DNA of 64,000 nt from JAAAPF01 sp046541805 (GTDB taxonomy: Bacteria > Pseudomonadota > Alphaproteobacteria > Geminicoccales > Geminicoccaceae): contig JBKHCM010000001.1 in NCBI GenBank assembly GCA_046541805.1, positions 1-64,000 on the forward strand. The letters run 5' to 3'. Shown here piece by piece: positions 25,045 to 33,668 of this stretch. The notes beneath the pieces are model-generated. The model had not been told where the DNA came from, ran no database searches, and saw only the letters and a program-made list of their open reading frames with translations. The position numbers and the translations under genes are program-made. Within the stretch, counting starts at the first letter, position 1; each line of letters starts with the position of its first letter.

Positions 25045-25917
25045 GTGGAGCAGTTCGACACCGCCTTCGGCAAGCTGCGCCGGCCCGCCTTCGACCAGGT
25101 GCCCGCGGCGCACCGCCACCGGCTCATGGGCGTGGACTACGCCCGCATCGCCGGCAAGCAGGGGGGCGAGCTCTACGTCACGCGCCACGGCTGGGCCTGC
25201 CTCGATTCCGTCCTGCCCAGGGCGTGGTTCGTCGACGACCGCTTCAAGAAGGTGGGTCGAGCGCTCGCCGGCGCCACCGGCGCCGTCTACCGCGTGCCGG
25301 TCGACCACCACGCGCGCGAGGACTTCGCACTGGTGGTGAAGTTCAGCCGCGCCGCGCAGGACATCCGGGTCACCATCCTCGACCAAAGCGCGCATCTGGA
25401 CGCGCTCGAGCACGAGCGCATCGAGGCGGCGGCATTCCTCTCGCCGTTCGAAGAGTTCGCCAACCTCGTCAAGCTGCGCATGGCGGCGGGCTCGGCCGTG
25501 CGCACCGAACTTCCGCTCGCGATCTACTCACCGCCGACGCGCTATGCCGACTGGCAGCTCGGGCGCCATTCCCACCTCTGCAGCCGCATGAACCGCGCCC
25601 TCGCCGCCGCGCAGGCGGACGTGCCCGAACAGCACCGCGTCACCTACGATTGGGAACGGCTCTACATCCTGCTCTATCGCTGGATCGACGGCGTCGACGC
25701 CGAGGTCGCGGCGCAGACCGGGCTGATCACCAAGGAGACCATGGTGGCGCTCGGCCAGGAGGCGCGGGCGCGGCTGCGCGCGCTCGGCTGGATGGTCTGC
25801 GACCACAAGCCCCGCCACGTCATCGTCCGCCCATCGCGGCGCGGGCACGGCCCCGTGCGTCGCGGCGACCGCATCCCCTGGGCGCTGATCGACTACGAGT
25901 TGCTCGTGCCGGTCTGA
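25045..25917 (+). CDS. Uncharacterised protein with protein-kinase-like motifs, paired with DUF4914
   Basis: This 290-aa protein starts with GTG 25045, five bases after the DUF4914 stop. I do not recognise a named family. A kinase-like core can be traced: Gly-rich loop G76ATGAVYRV, a lysine in the following strand (FALVVKFSR, K99), a catalytic-loop-like VCDHKPRHVIV with D253, and a metal-ligand-like WALIDYELL with D283, all in the order of the protein-kinase fold, with the C-terminal part after D283 almost absent. It could phosphorylate a sugar, a metabolite or the DUF4914 protein. The order and spacing suggest co-translation with DUF4914. The function call rests only on motif reading. Confidence 0.6.
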   Translation: MEQFDTAFGKLRRPAFDQVPAAHRHRLMGVDYARIAGKQGGELYVTRHGWACLDSVLPRAWFVDDRFKKVGRALAGATGAVYRVPVDHHAREDFALVVKFSRAAQDIRVTILDQSAHLDALEHERIEAAAFLSPFEEFANLVKLRMAAGSAVRTELPLAIYSPPTRYADWQLGRHSHLCSRMNRALAAAQADVPEQHRVTYDWERLYILLYRWIDGVDAEVAAQTGLITKETMVALGQEARARLRALGWMVCDHKPRHVIVRPSRRGHGPVRRGDRIPWALIDYELLVPV

Positions 25918-25941
25918 CGACCATCCGTCGCGCCGGTCGGT

Positions 25942-25961
25942 GAGGACCGGCGGCGGTCCTC
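25942..25961 (+). terminator. Hairpin after the kinase-like gene (possible terminator)
   Basis: GAGGACCG (25942-25949) pairs perfectly with CGGTCCTC (25954-25961) across a GCGG loop, 24 bp after the stop codon. There is no T-run after it, so it may stabilise the 3' end or assist factor-dependent termination rather than act as an intrinsic terminator. Confidence 0.4.
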
Positions 25962-26012
25962 GTCGGTGCCGTGATCCGGTTTCGTTTCCCCCTTGAGGGC
26001 ACGCTCCTCTAA

Positions 26013-26590
26013 TCTTTCGAGGTCGGCGTCGGGCTCGCCGGCGACAACCTGAAAAAGGCCACCGTCTTCACGTTGCCGGGGTGTGGCGGCAAGTCCTTCG
26101 CCATCAGCGCCGCCGTGCTCCAAGGCGTCACGCTGCCGATCACGCCCCTGCAAATCCGCCGGGACGACGTGGTGAGCTCGGTCGGCCGCACCCTCGCCTT
26201 CGCGCCGGCGGAGAAGGCCATCATCCCGCGGCGACGCCGGCGTCGTCGGCGTCTTCGCCTGGACGCGCGCACGGCGCGCCGCGCGAAGACGGGCGGCCCT
26301 AGGCGGTGGACACGCTGGTCATCATGGAGATCGTCTACCGATTCAGCGTCCGCGATTTGGGTGCGCTGTCGCTGGCGCTCGCCGACCTCACGGGCATCCG
26401 GCGCGCGCCGGATGCCGTCGGCACCGTCGCGGCCGTGCCGCTCGTCTTCACCTATGCGCCGTTCATGGAGTTTCCGTTCGACATGCGCCCCGTCGATCTC
26501 GTGCACGGCCTGGAGATTGTCGCCGTGAGCGTGGCGCTCGTCGTCGTGGTGGCGGCCGTGAAGTCCCGGCGCCGCGCCTTCGAAGACGAG
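26013..26590 (+). pseudogene. C-terminal remnant of a cation-transporting P-type ATPase
   Basis: The plus strand reads VGVGLAGDNLKKATVFTLPG, then AAVLQGVTLPITPLQI and LAFAPAEKAIIPRR, matching the membrane-domain region of PMA1/MgtA/SERCA-like P-type ATPases (compare LPITPxQILWxNMVT and LAFEPAE). The match then moves to another frame (GAPREDGRP), hits TAG at 26300-26302, and continues as AVDTLVIMEIVYRFSVRDLG, LVFTYAPFMEFPFDMRP and LVHGLEIVAVSVALVVVVAA, the last transmembrane helices of the family. The actuator, phosphorylation (DKTGT) and nucleotide domains are absent, and an IL-to-RR type change has destroyed the LPITPxQILW site. It is a clear, multiply damaged relic beside stress-protein genes. 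Confidence 0.75.
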
Positions 26591-26651
26591 CGTGCCGCCA
26601 GCGTGCGGCGGGCGACGTCGGTTCGCACCCCACGACCAAGGGAGGCGGGTC

Positions 26652-27489
26652 ATGAGGAGCTTGCTGGTCGCCACGGATCTGTCGGCGCGCTCCGAGTGGG
26701 CGCTGGCACCGGCGATGGCGCTGGCGCGGGAGCGGGACGCGAAGCTGGTCGTCGTCCACGTCGTCGACGACGACCTCCCACCGGCGCTCGCCGACGCCCA
26801 GGCGGACGAGGCGGGGCGCCTGTTGCGGGCCCGCTGCGACGCCCTCGCCGAGGGCGGCCGCCCGGAGGTCACCGTCGGGCCGGGCGCACGCCGATATCCA
26901 GGTGGCGGCCACGCGGCACGGCGCCGCGTGGGTGGTCCTCGGCACCCATCGCCACGACCCCTGGCGCGACATGTTCCGCGGCACGACGGCGGAGCGCGTC
27001 GTGCGCACCTGCGCGGTGCCCGTGCTGATCGTCCGCGACCCGGTGAAGGGTCCCTACGAGCGGGTGCTCGCGGCCGTCGACTTCTCCGTCTTCGCCCGCC
27101 GCGCCGTCGAGTTCACGCTCGGCTTTTTGCCGAACGCCGAGGTCGAGCTGATCCACGCCTTCAACGTGCCCTTCGGCGGGTTCCTCAAGGGCGAGGACAC
27201 GCGCGACCAGATGGTGGCGGAGATCGACGCGCGCGTTCGCAAGCTCCTCGACGAGGAGATGGCGACCTTCCTCGCCCAACTCGACGACGCCGCCGGGCAG
27301 CTGCGCGGCGTCATGCTCGAAGGCGGCGTCCGCGAGGTCCTCATCGCCAGGGTCCAGCAGACGGCGCTCGACCTGCTCGTCATCGGCACGCACGGCAGAT
27401 CGGGGCTCGCGCACGCGGTCCTGGGCAGCGTCGCCGAGGACCTCCTGCGCAGCCCGCCCTGCGACGTCCTCACCGTCGGCGCCCGATGA
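26652..27489 (+). pseudogene. Tandem universal stress protein, interrupted by a frameshift
   Basis: From ATG 26652 (GGAGGCGGGTC upstream) the frame reads MRSLLVATDLSARSEWALAP and LVVVHVVDDDLPPALADAQA, the first UspA domain, as far as VTVGPGA. The reading then moves by one base near 26885-26895: HADIQVAATRHGAAWVVLGT continues the first domain, and a second UspA domain (VLAAVDFSVFARRAVEFTLG ... LLVIGTHGRSGLAHAVLGSV) follows to the stop at 27489. Both halves keep the ATP-binding G-T-H-x-RSG-type loop. The full product would be about 279 residues. A frameshift, a sequencing error, or independent translation of the second half from GTG 26902 are all possible. It is convergent with another tandem Usp gene. 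Confidence 0.7.
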
Positions 27490-27492
27490 CGG

Positions 27493-28365
27493 TCAGCGGG
27501 CTTCGTCGCCAAAGGGGGCGCCGTCGATAAGGGTCGGCGGGACGATCAAGAGGTCGCGGTCGCTCTCGCGGAGCAGCCGCGAGGTGACGCTGCCGAGGAC
27601 CAGACGGCCGAGGCCGCGCCGAGCGTGGGTCGCGGTCACGACGAGGTCGACGTCGAGGCGGGCCGCGGCCTCTTCCAGGGCCGCCACCGGCTCGCCGGCG
27701 ACGACGATGACGTCGGCCACGTCGGGCTGGCCAGCGGAGACGCTGGCCAGGTGACGACGCAACGCCGCCGCGGTCTCCGCCTCGTGCGCCTTGATCCCCG
27801 CCTCGGGCACACCCGCGGAGGCCATCTTTGCCGAGGCGAACGGATCGAAGGCGTGCAAGAGGCTCACATGGGTGGGCGCGGCCGCGCCGAAGCGGTGCAG
27901 GAGCGCGAGGATCGCCGGCCCGGGCTCGGCCTCCACCCCGACGAGCGCGTGCACGTAGGGCGTCGCGGCGGGGCCGCGGGCGATCAGCACCGGCACGCTC
28001 GCGACGCGGACGAGGCGCTCGACGGTCGTGTCGAGGAACAGCGCGCGCAAGAGCGAGCGCCGATGGTCGCCGACGACGAGCAGGTCGGCCGCGACGTCGA
28101 CGGCGGCGCGAGCGATCGCGACGAAAGGGTCGCCGGTAACCACGCGCATTTCCTGCGCGAGGTCGGCGAGACCGCCGGCCTCGCGCGATAGCTCGCGTTC
28201 CGCGATGGCGGTCCGCTCGGCGACCACGTCGGCGGGCGCGTCCTCGTCGACGACGTGCACGAGCGCGAGCCGGGCCTCGGCCAGGCGGGCGAGGCTGGCG
28301 GCGCGGGCGAGCGCCGCCTCCGAGCGCTTGGAGAAGTCGCTCGCGGCCAGGATGCAGCGGATCAT
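27493..28365 (-). CDS. Tandem universal stress protein (two UspA domains)
   Basis: This 290-aa protein has two UspA domains: residues 1-140 (MIRCILAASDFSKRSEAALA; LLVVGDHRRSLLRALFLDTT) and about 150-285 (VSLLHAFDPFASAKMASAGV; LVVTATHARRGLGRLVLGSV). The second keeps the G-x2-H-x-R-x9-G-type ATP loop better than the first. Its ATG overlaps the stop of the upstream antiporter gene (ATGA at 28362-28365), so the two are translationally coupled. The stress protein may therefore regulate or accompany Kef-type potassium/proton exchange. The tandem architecture equals that of the frameshifted Usp gene on the other strand, 3 bp away. Confidence 0.88.
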   Translation of the reverse strand: MIRCILAASDFSKRSEAALARAASLARLAEARLALVHVVDEDAPADVVAERTAIAERELSREAGGLADLAQEMRVVTGDPFVAIARAAVDVAADLLVVGDHRRSLLRALFLDTTVERLVRVASVPVLIARGPAATPYVHALVGVEAEPGPAILALLHRFGAAAPTHVSLLHAFDPFASAKMASAGVPEAGIKAHEAETAAALRRHLASVSAGQPDVADVIVVAGEPVAALEEAAARLDVDLVVTATHARRGLGRLVLGSVTSRLLRESDRDLLIVPPTLIDGAPFGDEAR

Positions 28366-30056
28366 GCCCGCGCCTCGTGCTTGGCGTCGTCCTTGAGCTC
28401 GGCGCCGCGGGTGTCGTCGAGCTCGACCATGCGTCGCGCGGCCGTCGTCGCCGCGTCGTCGAAGGGGTAAAGCACCAGATCCACGCCCGCCTCCGCCAGC
28501 CGCCGGCCCTGATCCGGCTCGCGGGCGATGAGTGCGGTGCGGCCGTGATAGCCGTGCGCGCGGATCGCCGCGAGGAGGCCGTGACCCGGGTCGGTGTGGT
28601 TCAGCCGCAACGTGCCGAAGGGCACGGCCAGGACGAGCCAGCGGGTCGTGCCCAGCGGCAGCTGGTCCCAAAAGGCGTGCTCGTTGACGTCGCCGTAGCG
28701 GACCCGATGGCCGCTCAGGCGCGCCTCGCGGACGACCGTGGGGTCGAGGTCGACGCCGAGCACGGTGTAGCCCGCGTCCTCGAGCTGCTCGTAGAGCCGG
28801 ATCCCGACGCGTCCGAGCCCGAACAGGATGACGTCGACCGGGGCCGTGTCGTCGTCCTCGCCGGCGCGCTCGCGCTTAAGGCTGAAGTCGAAGATGGCGA
28901 GCGCCGGCTTTGCCCACGCGTAGAGCTCGTGCGAGTAGGTGATCATGTAGACCGATGCGGCGATGGTCACCAGGCCCACCAGGGTGACGAGGCCCACCGC
29001 CGCCTCGTCGACATGCCCGAGCGCCAGCCCCATCGCCATGAAGATCAACGAGAACTCCGAGATCTGCGCCACCGTGAGCCCGCACAGAAAGCCGGTGCGC
29101 ACCCGGTAGCCCATGGCACCCATGATCACGACGACGATGAGCGGGTTGCCGATCAGCACGAACAGCGAGAAGACCACCGCGCGGCCGGTGTCCGCTCCGA
29201 GCGTGTCGAGATCGAGCGTCGTGCCGATGTAGAGGAAGAAGAAGAGCAGCAGGAAGTCCCTGAGGGCCGACAGCCGCGCCGAGATCATGTCGCGATAGGT
29301 GGTCGAGCCGAGCGAGACGCCGGCGGCGAGGCCGCCCAGCTCCTTGCCGATGCCGACGAGGTCGCCCACCGCGGCGGCCGCCGCCGCCCAGCCGATGGCG
29401 AAGATGACGAGGAGCTCGGGCGTGCGGGCGAAGCGCGCGGTCAAGGGCTCCGCCAGCCAGCGCACGAAGACCAAAAGCCCGGCGACGAGGCCGACCAGCC
29501 CGGCGATGACGGCGAGCAGGTCGCCGCCCTTGCCACCGGTGCCGACGCCGAGGGTCGAGAGCCCGACCATCGCGACCACGACCACGATGTCCTGAACGAT
29601 CAAAAAGCCGAGGGCGATCCGACCGTGCAGCGTCTCGAGCTCGCGCTTGTCGCTCAACAGCTTCACGATGATGATCGTCGAGGAGAAGGTCAGCGCCACG
29701 GCGACGTAGAAGCTCGTGACCATGTCCAGGCCGAGGGCGAGGCCCAAGACGAATCCGATGCCGGCGGTGAAGGCGACTTGGCCGAGGCCCGTGGCCACCG
29801 CCACCGGACCGAGTTGGCGCACCAGGCGCCAATCCAGCGTCAAGCCCACGAGAAAGAGCAGCAGCGCGACGCCGAGCTCGGCGAGGAAGGTGATCTGCGC
29901 CACCGTCGCCGGCGCGGCCTCCAAGAACGCCGCCGCCGCGATGCCGACGACGATGAAGCTCACGACCACGGGCTGGCGCAGCGCCGTGCCGAGGAGACCG
30001 ACGGCGGCCGCGATCAGCAGCAAGAAGGCGATCTCGTGAAAAACGTAGTCGTGCAT
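28362..30056 (-). CDS. Kef-type CPA2 cation/proton antiporter with RCK domain
   Basis: This 564-aa protein has a CPA2 membrane domain with about 12-13 helices (residues 1-385), including the conserved LAELGVALLLFLVGLTLDWR and the unwound-helix region LGFLIVQDIVVVVAMVGLST with QD in helix 5. The cytoplasmic RCK/TrkA-N domain (about 405-530) has the nucleotide motif VILFGLGRVGIRLYEQLEDA and VLGVDLDPTVVREAR. Kef-like systems exchange potassium for protons and are gated by NAD(H) or glutathione adducts. ATG 30056 is preceded by GGGGGCAGGC. It is the first gene of a two-gene operon with a coupled tandem universal stress protein, consistent with a stress-responsive ion transporter. Confidence 0.9.
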   Translation of the reverse strand: MHDYVFHEIAFLLLIAAAVGLLGTALRQPVVVSFIVVGIAAAAFLEAAPATVAQITFLAELGVALLLFLVGLTLDWRLVRQLGPVAVATGLGQVAFTAGIGFVLGLALGLDMVTSFYVAVALTFSSTIIIVKLLSDKRELETLHGRIALGFLIVQDIVVVVAMVGLSTLGVGTGGKGGDLLAVIAGLVGLVAGLLVFVRWLAEPLTARFARTPELLVIFAIGWAAAAAAVGDLVGIGKELGGLAAGVSLGSTTYRDMISARLSALRDFLLLFFFLYIGTTLDLDTLGADTGRAVVFSLFVLIGNPLIVVVIMGAMGYRVRTGFLCGLTVAQISEFSLIFMAMGLALGHVDEAAVGLVTLVGLVTIAASVYMITYSHELYAWAKPALAIFDFSLKRERAGEDDDTAPVDVILFGLGRVGIRLYEQLEDAGYTVLGVDLDPTVVREARLSGHRVRYGDVNEHAFWDQLPLGTTRWLVLAVPFGTLRLNHTDPGHGLLAAIRAHGYHGRTALIAREPDQGRRLAEAGVDLVLYPFDDAATTAARRMVELDDTRGAELKDDAKHEARA

Positions 30057-30213
30057 TGCCTGCCCCCCGCCGCCCTTCCCCCGCCGTCGCAGCGCTCACG
30101 CTATCGGCGGGGTCGCAAGCCGACAACGTTAACCGGAGACGGCGGCACGCGCGAGCGGCGGCGAGGGCCGGCTGATCCGGCGCGCGAGGCGGTGACGCCG
30201 GGTGGCGGGCCCC

Positions 30214-31551
30214 TCAGATCGCCGCCTGGAGGCCGTCGCTGACCTCGTCGAGGACGGCGGCGAGCAGCCGTTCGTCGTCGGCTTCCACCATCACGCGGAG
30301 CAGGGGCTCCGTGCCCGAGGGACGCACGACGAGCCGTCCGTGGCCGTTGAGCTGGGCCTCGCCCGCCTCGATCACGCGGGTGATCTCCGGTCGCGACATG
30401 TCGGGCCGTGCCGGCACGCGGATGTTCTTCAAGCGCTGCGGCAGCGGCGTGAAGGCGCGGGTCACCTCCGAGAACGGACGCTCCAACTCGACCATCACCG
30501 CCATCACCTGTAATGCCGCGACGAGGCCGTCGCCGGTGGTGGCGTAGTCGCCCAGGATGATATGGCCCGACTGCTCGCCGCCGACGTTGAAGCCGCCGGC
30601 GCGCATCGCCTCGACGACGTAGCGGTCGCCCACCTGGGTGCGCACGGTCTCGAGCCCGAGCCCGGCGAGGAAGCGCTCGAGGCCGAGGTTCGACATCTGC
30701 GTGCAGACGACGCCGCCGCCGTTGAGGCGGTCCTTGCCGTGCCAGGAGCCGGCGATGAGCGCGATGAGCTGGTCGCCGTCGACGAGCTGGCCCTTCTCGT
30801 CGACCATGACGACGCGGTCGGCGTCGCCGTCCAAGGCGATACCGAGATCGGCTTCCTCGCCGATGACCCGTTGGCGCAACTGGGTGGGTTGGGTCGAGCC
30901 GCAGCCGTCGTTGATGTTGAAGCCGTTGGGCTCGGTGCCGATCTCGATCACCTCGGCGCCGAGCTCCCAGAGGATCTTCGGCGCGACGCGGTAGGCCGCG
31001 CCGTGGGCGCAGTCGACGACGACCTTGAGGCCGGCGAGGGTCAGCTCGCGCGGGAAGGTCGACTTGCAGGCCTCGAGATAGCGCCCGAGCGCGCCTTCGA
31101 GCCGGTCGACCCGGCCGAGGGCACGGCCGTCGGCGAGCTCGGGGGTGGCGGCCATGCGCCGCTCGATCTCCGCCTCGATCTCGTCGGAGAGCTTGAAGCC
31201 GTCGGGGCCGAAGAGCTTGATGCCGTTGTCGGCGAAGGGGTTGTGCGAGGCCGAGATCATGACGCCCAGATCGCAGCGCAAGGACGGCGTCAGATAGGCG
31301 ACCGCCGGCGTCGGCAAGGGACCCAAGAGCGTGACGTCCATGCCGGCGGCGACGAAGCCGGCGGTCAGGGCCGGCTCCAGCATGTAGCCCGAGCGCCGGG
31401 TGTCCTTGCCGATGACGACGCGGTTGCGGTGCTTGCCGCGGGTGAACAGCGCACCGGCCGCGTAGCCCAACTTCAACGCGACCTCGCAGGTCATCGGGTG
31501 CCGGTTGGCCGTGCCGCGAATACCGTCCGTGCCGAAGAGTTCCCGCGCCAT
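30214..31551 (-). CDS. glmM: Phosphoglucosamine mutase
   Basis: This 445-aa protein matches GlmM over its length: it starts MARELFGTDGIRGTANRHPM, carries the phosphoserine loop GVMISASHNPFADNGIKLFG, the metal loop IALDGDADRVVMVDEKGQLV, the sugar-binding GGEQSGHIILGDYATTGDGL, and ends with VRPSGTEPLLRVMVE for phosphate contacts. It converts glucosamine-6-phosphate to glucosamine-1-phosphate for UDP-GlcNAc, hence peptidoglycan and LPS. ATG 31551 is preceded by GAGGCGAAG. FtsH and FolP, frequent GlmM neighbours, are not adjacent. The next gene upstream on the same strand (ABC permease) is separated by 415 bp without a gene. Confidence 0.95.
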   Translation of the reverse strand: MARELFGTDGIRGTANRHPMTCEVALKLGYAAGALFTRGKHRNRVVIGKDTRRSGYMLEPALTAGFVAAGMDVTLLGPLPTPAVAYLTPSLRCDLGVMISASHNPFADNGIKLFGPDGFKLSDEIEAEIERRMAATPELADGRALGRVDRLEGALGRYLEACKSTFPRELTLAGLKVVVDCAHGAAYRVAPKILWELGAEVIEIGTEPNGFNINDGCGSTQPTQLRQRVIGEEADLGIALDGDADRVVMVDEKGQLVDGDQLIALIAGSWHGKDRLNGGGVVCTQMSNLGLERFLAGLGLETVRTQVGDRYVVEAMRAGGFNVGGEQSGHIILGDYATTGDGLVAALQVMAVMVELERPFSEVTRAFTPLPQRLKNIRVPARPDMSRPEITRVIEAGEAQLNGHGRLVVRPSGTEPLLRVMVEADDERLLAAVLDEVSDGLQAAI

Positions 31552-31966
31552 CTTCGCCTCGATGCGTTGCTTCCGGGCGCGGTTGTAGGCCTTTAAGAGG
31601 ATGGCGAAAAGCGCCGGCGGGTGGCGCGATCGGCCGAACGGCGTTCGATCGCCGCCGCATCGCCGCCGACGCCTTGTGGCGAGGGCCATCGCGCGACGGT
31701 CGCCGCGACCGCGGCTCGGCGTAGGTCCAGCGGGTACCGGAACGACGCCGGAGCCGGAGCTGGACGCGCCTGCCGATGCGCCGCTTGACGTTTCTCCTGC
31801 GCCGCGCCGGGCGCGCGGTCTAAATGTGGTCGAGCCGCTACGCGCTCGCCGCCGGGCTCGGCTTCGGACCGCGCTCGAGCCGCGCGGTGCCGCGGGACCA
31901 TCTTGCGCTCCTGGCCGAGGTCCGCACCGCCCGGACCGCCGTCGCCGAGGCCGCGTTCGCCCCGCC
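31552..31966. other. Gap between glmM and ABC permease without an assignable gene
   Basis: I find no complete gene in these 415 bp. An ATPase gene would be expected here on the minus strand after the permease but none can be read. On the plus strand a short frame ends at TAA 31819-31821 and another starts at ATG 31822 (MWSSRYALAAGLGFGPR), but neither resembles a known protein. The region should hold the glmM promoter; no clear -35/-10 pair stands out. Confidence 0.3.
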
Positions 31967-33664
31967 TTACGCACTCCAGGGCAGCAGCCCCAGCCGGTAG
32001 CGGTGATCGAGGAACTGCAGGACGCCGACGATGGCGAGCACGGCCAGAAGGCACAGCACCGCCACCGCCGAGGCCAGCACGGTGTAGCCGCCGTCCTCGA
32101 GGTTGAAGACGACGACGCCCAGGGTCTCGCTCCCCGACGACCAGAGCAGCGCCGAGACGGTGAGCTCGTTGTAGGCGGTCATGAAGACCAAAAGCGCCCC
32201 GGCAGCGGCGGGCGCCAGCAGGAGCGGGCCGACGACGCGCACCAGCCGCTGCAGGAGGCCGGCGCCGTCCAGCTGCGCCGCCTCGTCCAGCGCGCGGTCG
32301 ATCTGCTGATAGCCGGCGAGCACCGGCGTCAGCGCGAGCGTCAAGAAGCGCGCCAGATAGGCCGCGAAGATGATCCACAGCGTGCCGTAGAGCGAGACGC
32401 CCACCACCGGCAGCGGGCGCAGGAAGATGAGGATGCAGGCGACGCCGAGGACGACGCCCGGCAGCGCGTAGGGCAGCTCGATGATCGGGCGCAGCGCGCG
32501 AGCGAAGCGGCTCGCGCGCCAGACGATGAAGTAGCCGAGCGGCAGTGCCATGGTCATCAAGACGACCGCGGCGCCGCCGGCCAAAAGCGTCGAGTTGGCG
32601 AAGGCGCGGCGCGTCACGTCCTGGCGGATCAAGACCTCGACGTAGTTCTCGAGCGTCACCGTCGCCGGGGTCAGGCGTACGCCGTAAGCCGGCACCAGCG
32701 AGGTCGCCACCAGCGCCAGCAAGGGCGCGATCAGGAGCAGCGCGATCAGCGCCCACGCCAGAGCTTCGAGCCACGGCCGCCAGCGGCCGAGCGCCACCCG
32801 ATAGGCCCGCGCCGACCCCTCGAGGCTGGCGACGTCGCGGTGGCGCAAAAGCCATGTCTGCACGAGGACCCCGGCTGCGGCGATGACGCCGATGAGCACC
32901 GAGAGCACCGCGACCTCGGCGACGACCTGGGGGCCGAAGCTGGCGAGCCGCTGGTAGATCAGGACCGGCAACAGCGTGTGCGCGGCCGGGATGCCGAGAA
33001 AGGCGGCGATCCCGAAATTGCCGATGGCGGAGACGAAGGCGAGCGCCGTGCCGGCGATCAGCGCCGGCGCCAGCAGCGGCAGCACGACGTAAGCGAGCGC
33101 CTGGCGGCCGCTCGCCCCCATGACGTAGGCGCTCTCGACCAGCTCGCCCGGCAGCTGGCTAAGGCCGGCGCGCACGGTGAGGAAGACCAAGGGCGCGTGC
33201 TGGATGCCCAAGAGCAGGATGATGCCCGCGCGCGAGTAGATCGGATTGGGGCTGCCCGGCGCCGGCGCGATGCCGAGCGCGTTCAAGAGCGCGCTGCCGG
33301 GACCGAAGAGCTGGGTCCAGGCGAGTGCGGTGATCGGCGGCGGGATCAACAGCGGCAGCACGAAGCCGAAGACGAGCAACGTGCGCCCGCGCGCGTCGGT
33401 GGCACCGACCAGGAGCGCGAAGGCCGTGCCCATCACCAACGACAGGAGCGCGGAGAAGAGCGCCGCGTCGAGCGAGTTGAAGGTGGCGTTCCAGGTGCTG
33501 CGCGCGGTCAGCACCTCGCGGGCGACTGCCGGGTCGAGCGCGCCGCCCGGAAAGATCGCCTCCTGCGCGAGGCGGAGCATCGGCCAGAGCGCGAGGACGA
33601 GGACGACGCTCGCCAGGAGGGCGAGGGCGAGGCCCTCGCCCCCCGGCCGGCGGACGACGGTCAA
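31967..33664 (-). CDS. Ferric-iron-type ABC transporter permease (FbpB-like, two fused membrane halves)
   Basis: This 565-aa protein has about twelve membrane helices in two homologous halves, as in FbpB/SfuB permeases. Each half has an EAA loop: ELVESAYVMGASGRQALAYV near residue 180 and RALDEAAQLDGAGLLQRLVR near 465, the docking points for the ATPase. The start is TTG 33664, four bases after the stop of the binding-protein gene, with AGTAGG as a poor binding site, so coupling is likely. The cargo is probably ferric iron, though related permeases carry sulfate, thiamine or phosphonates. No ATP-binding subunit lies in this window beside it, so it must be shared or encoded elsewhere. Confidence 0.88.
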   Translation of the reverse strand: MTVVRRPGGEGLALALLASVVLVLALWPMLRLAQEAIFPGGALDPAVAREVLTARSTWNATFNSLDAALFSALLSLVMGTAFALLVGATDARGRTLLVFGFVLPLLIPPPITALAWTQLFGPGSALLNALGIAPAPGSPNPIYSRAGIILLLGIQHAPLVFLTVRAGLSQLPGELVESAYVMGASGRQALAYVVLPLLAPALIAGTALAFVSAIGNFGIAAFLGIPAAHTLLPVLIYQRLASFGPQVVAEVAVLSVLIGVIAAAGVLVQTWLLRHRDVASLEGSARAYRVALGRWRPWLEALAWALIALLLIAPLLALVATSLVPAYGVRLTPATVTLENYVEVLIRQDVTRRAFANSTLLAGGAAVVLMTMALPLGYFIVWRASRFARALRPIIELPYALPGVVLGVACILIFLRPLPVVGVSLYGTLWIIFAAYLARFLTLALTPVLAGYQQIDRALDEAAQLDGAGLLQRLVRVVGPLLLAPAAAGALLVFMTAYNELTVSALLWSSGSETLGVVVFNLEDGGYTVLASAVAVLCLLAVLAIVGVLQFLDHRYRLGLLPWSA

Positions 33665-33668
33665 CGGC

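Noticed and set aside
28377..30242. 621-codon plus-strand frame opposite the Kef antiporter
   Set aside because: It is extremely rich in His, Asp, Arg and Glu, a mirror of hydrophobic codons of the antiporter; no binding site.
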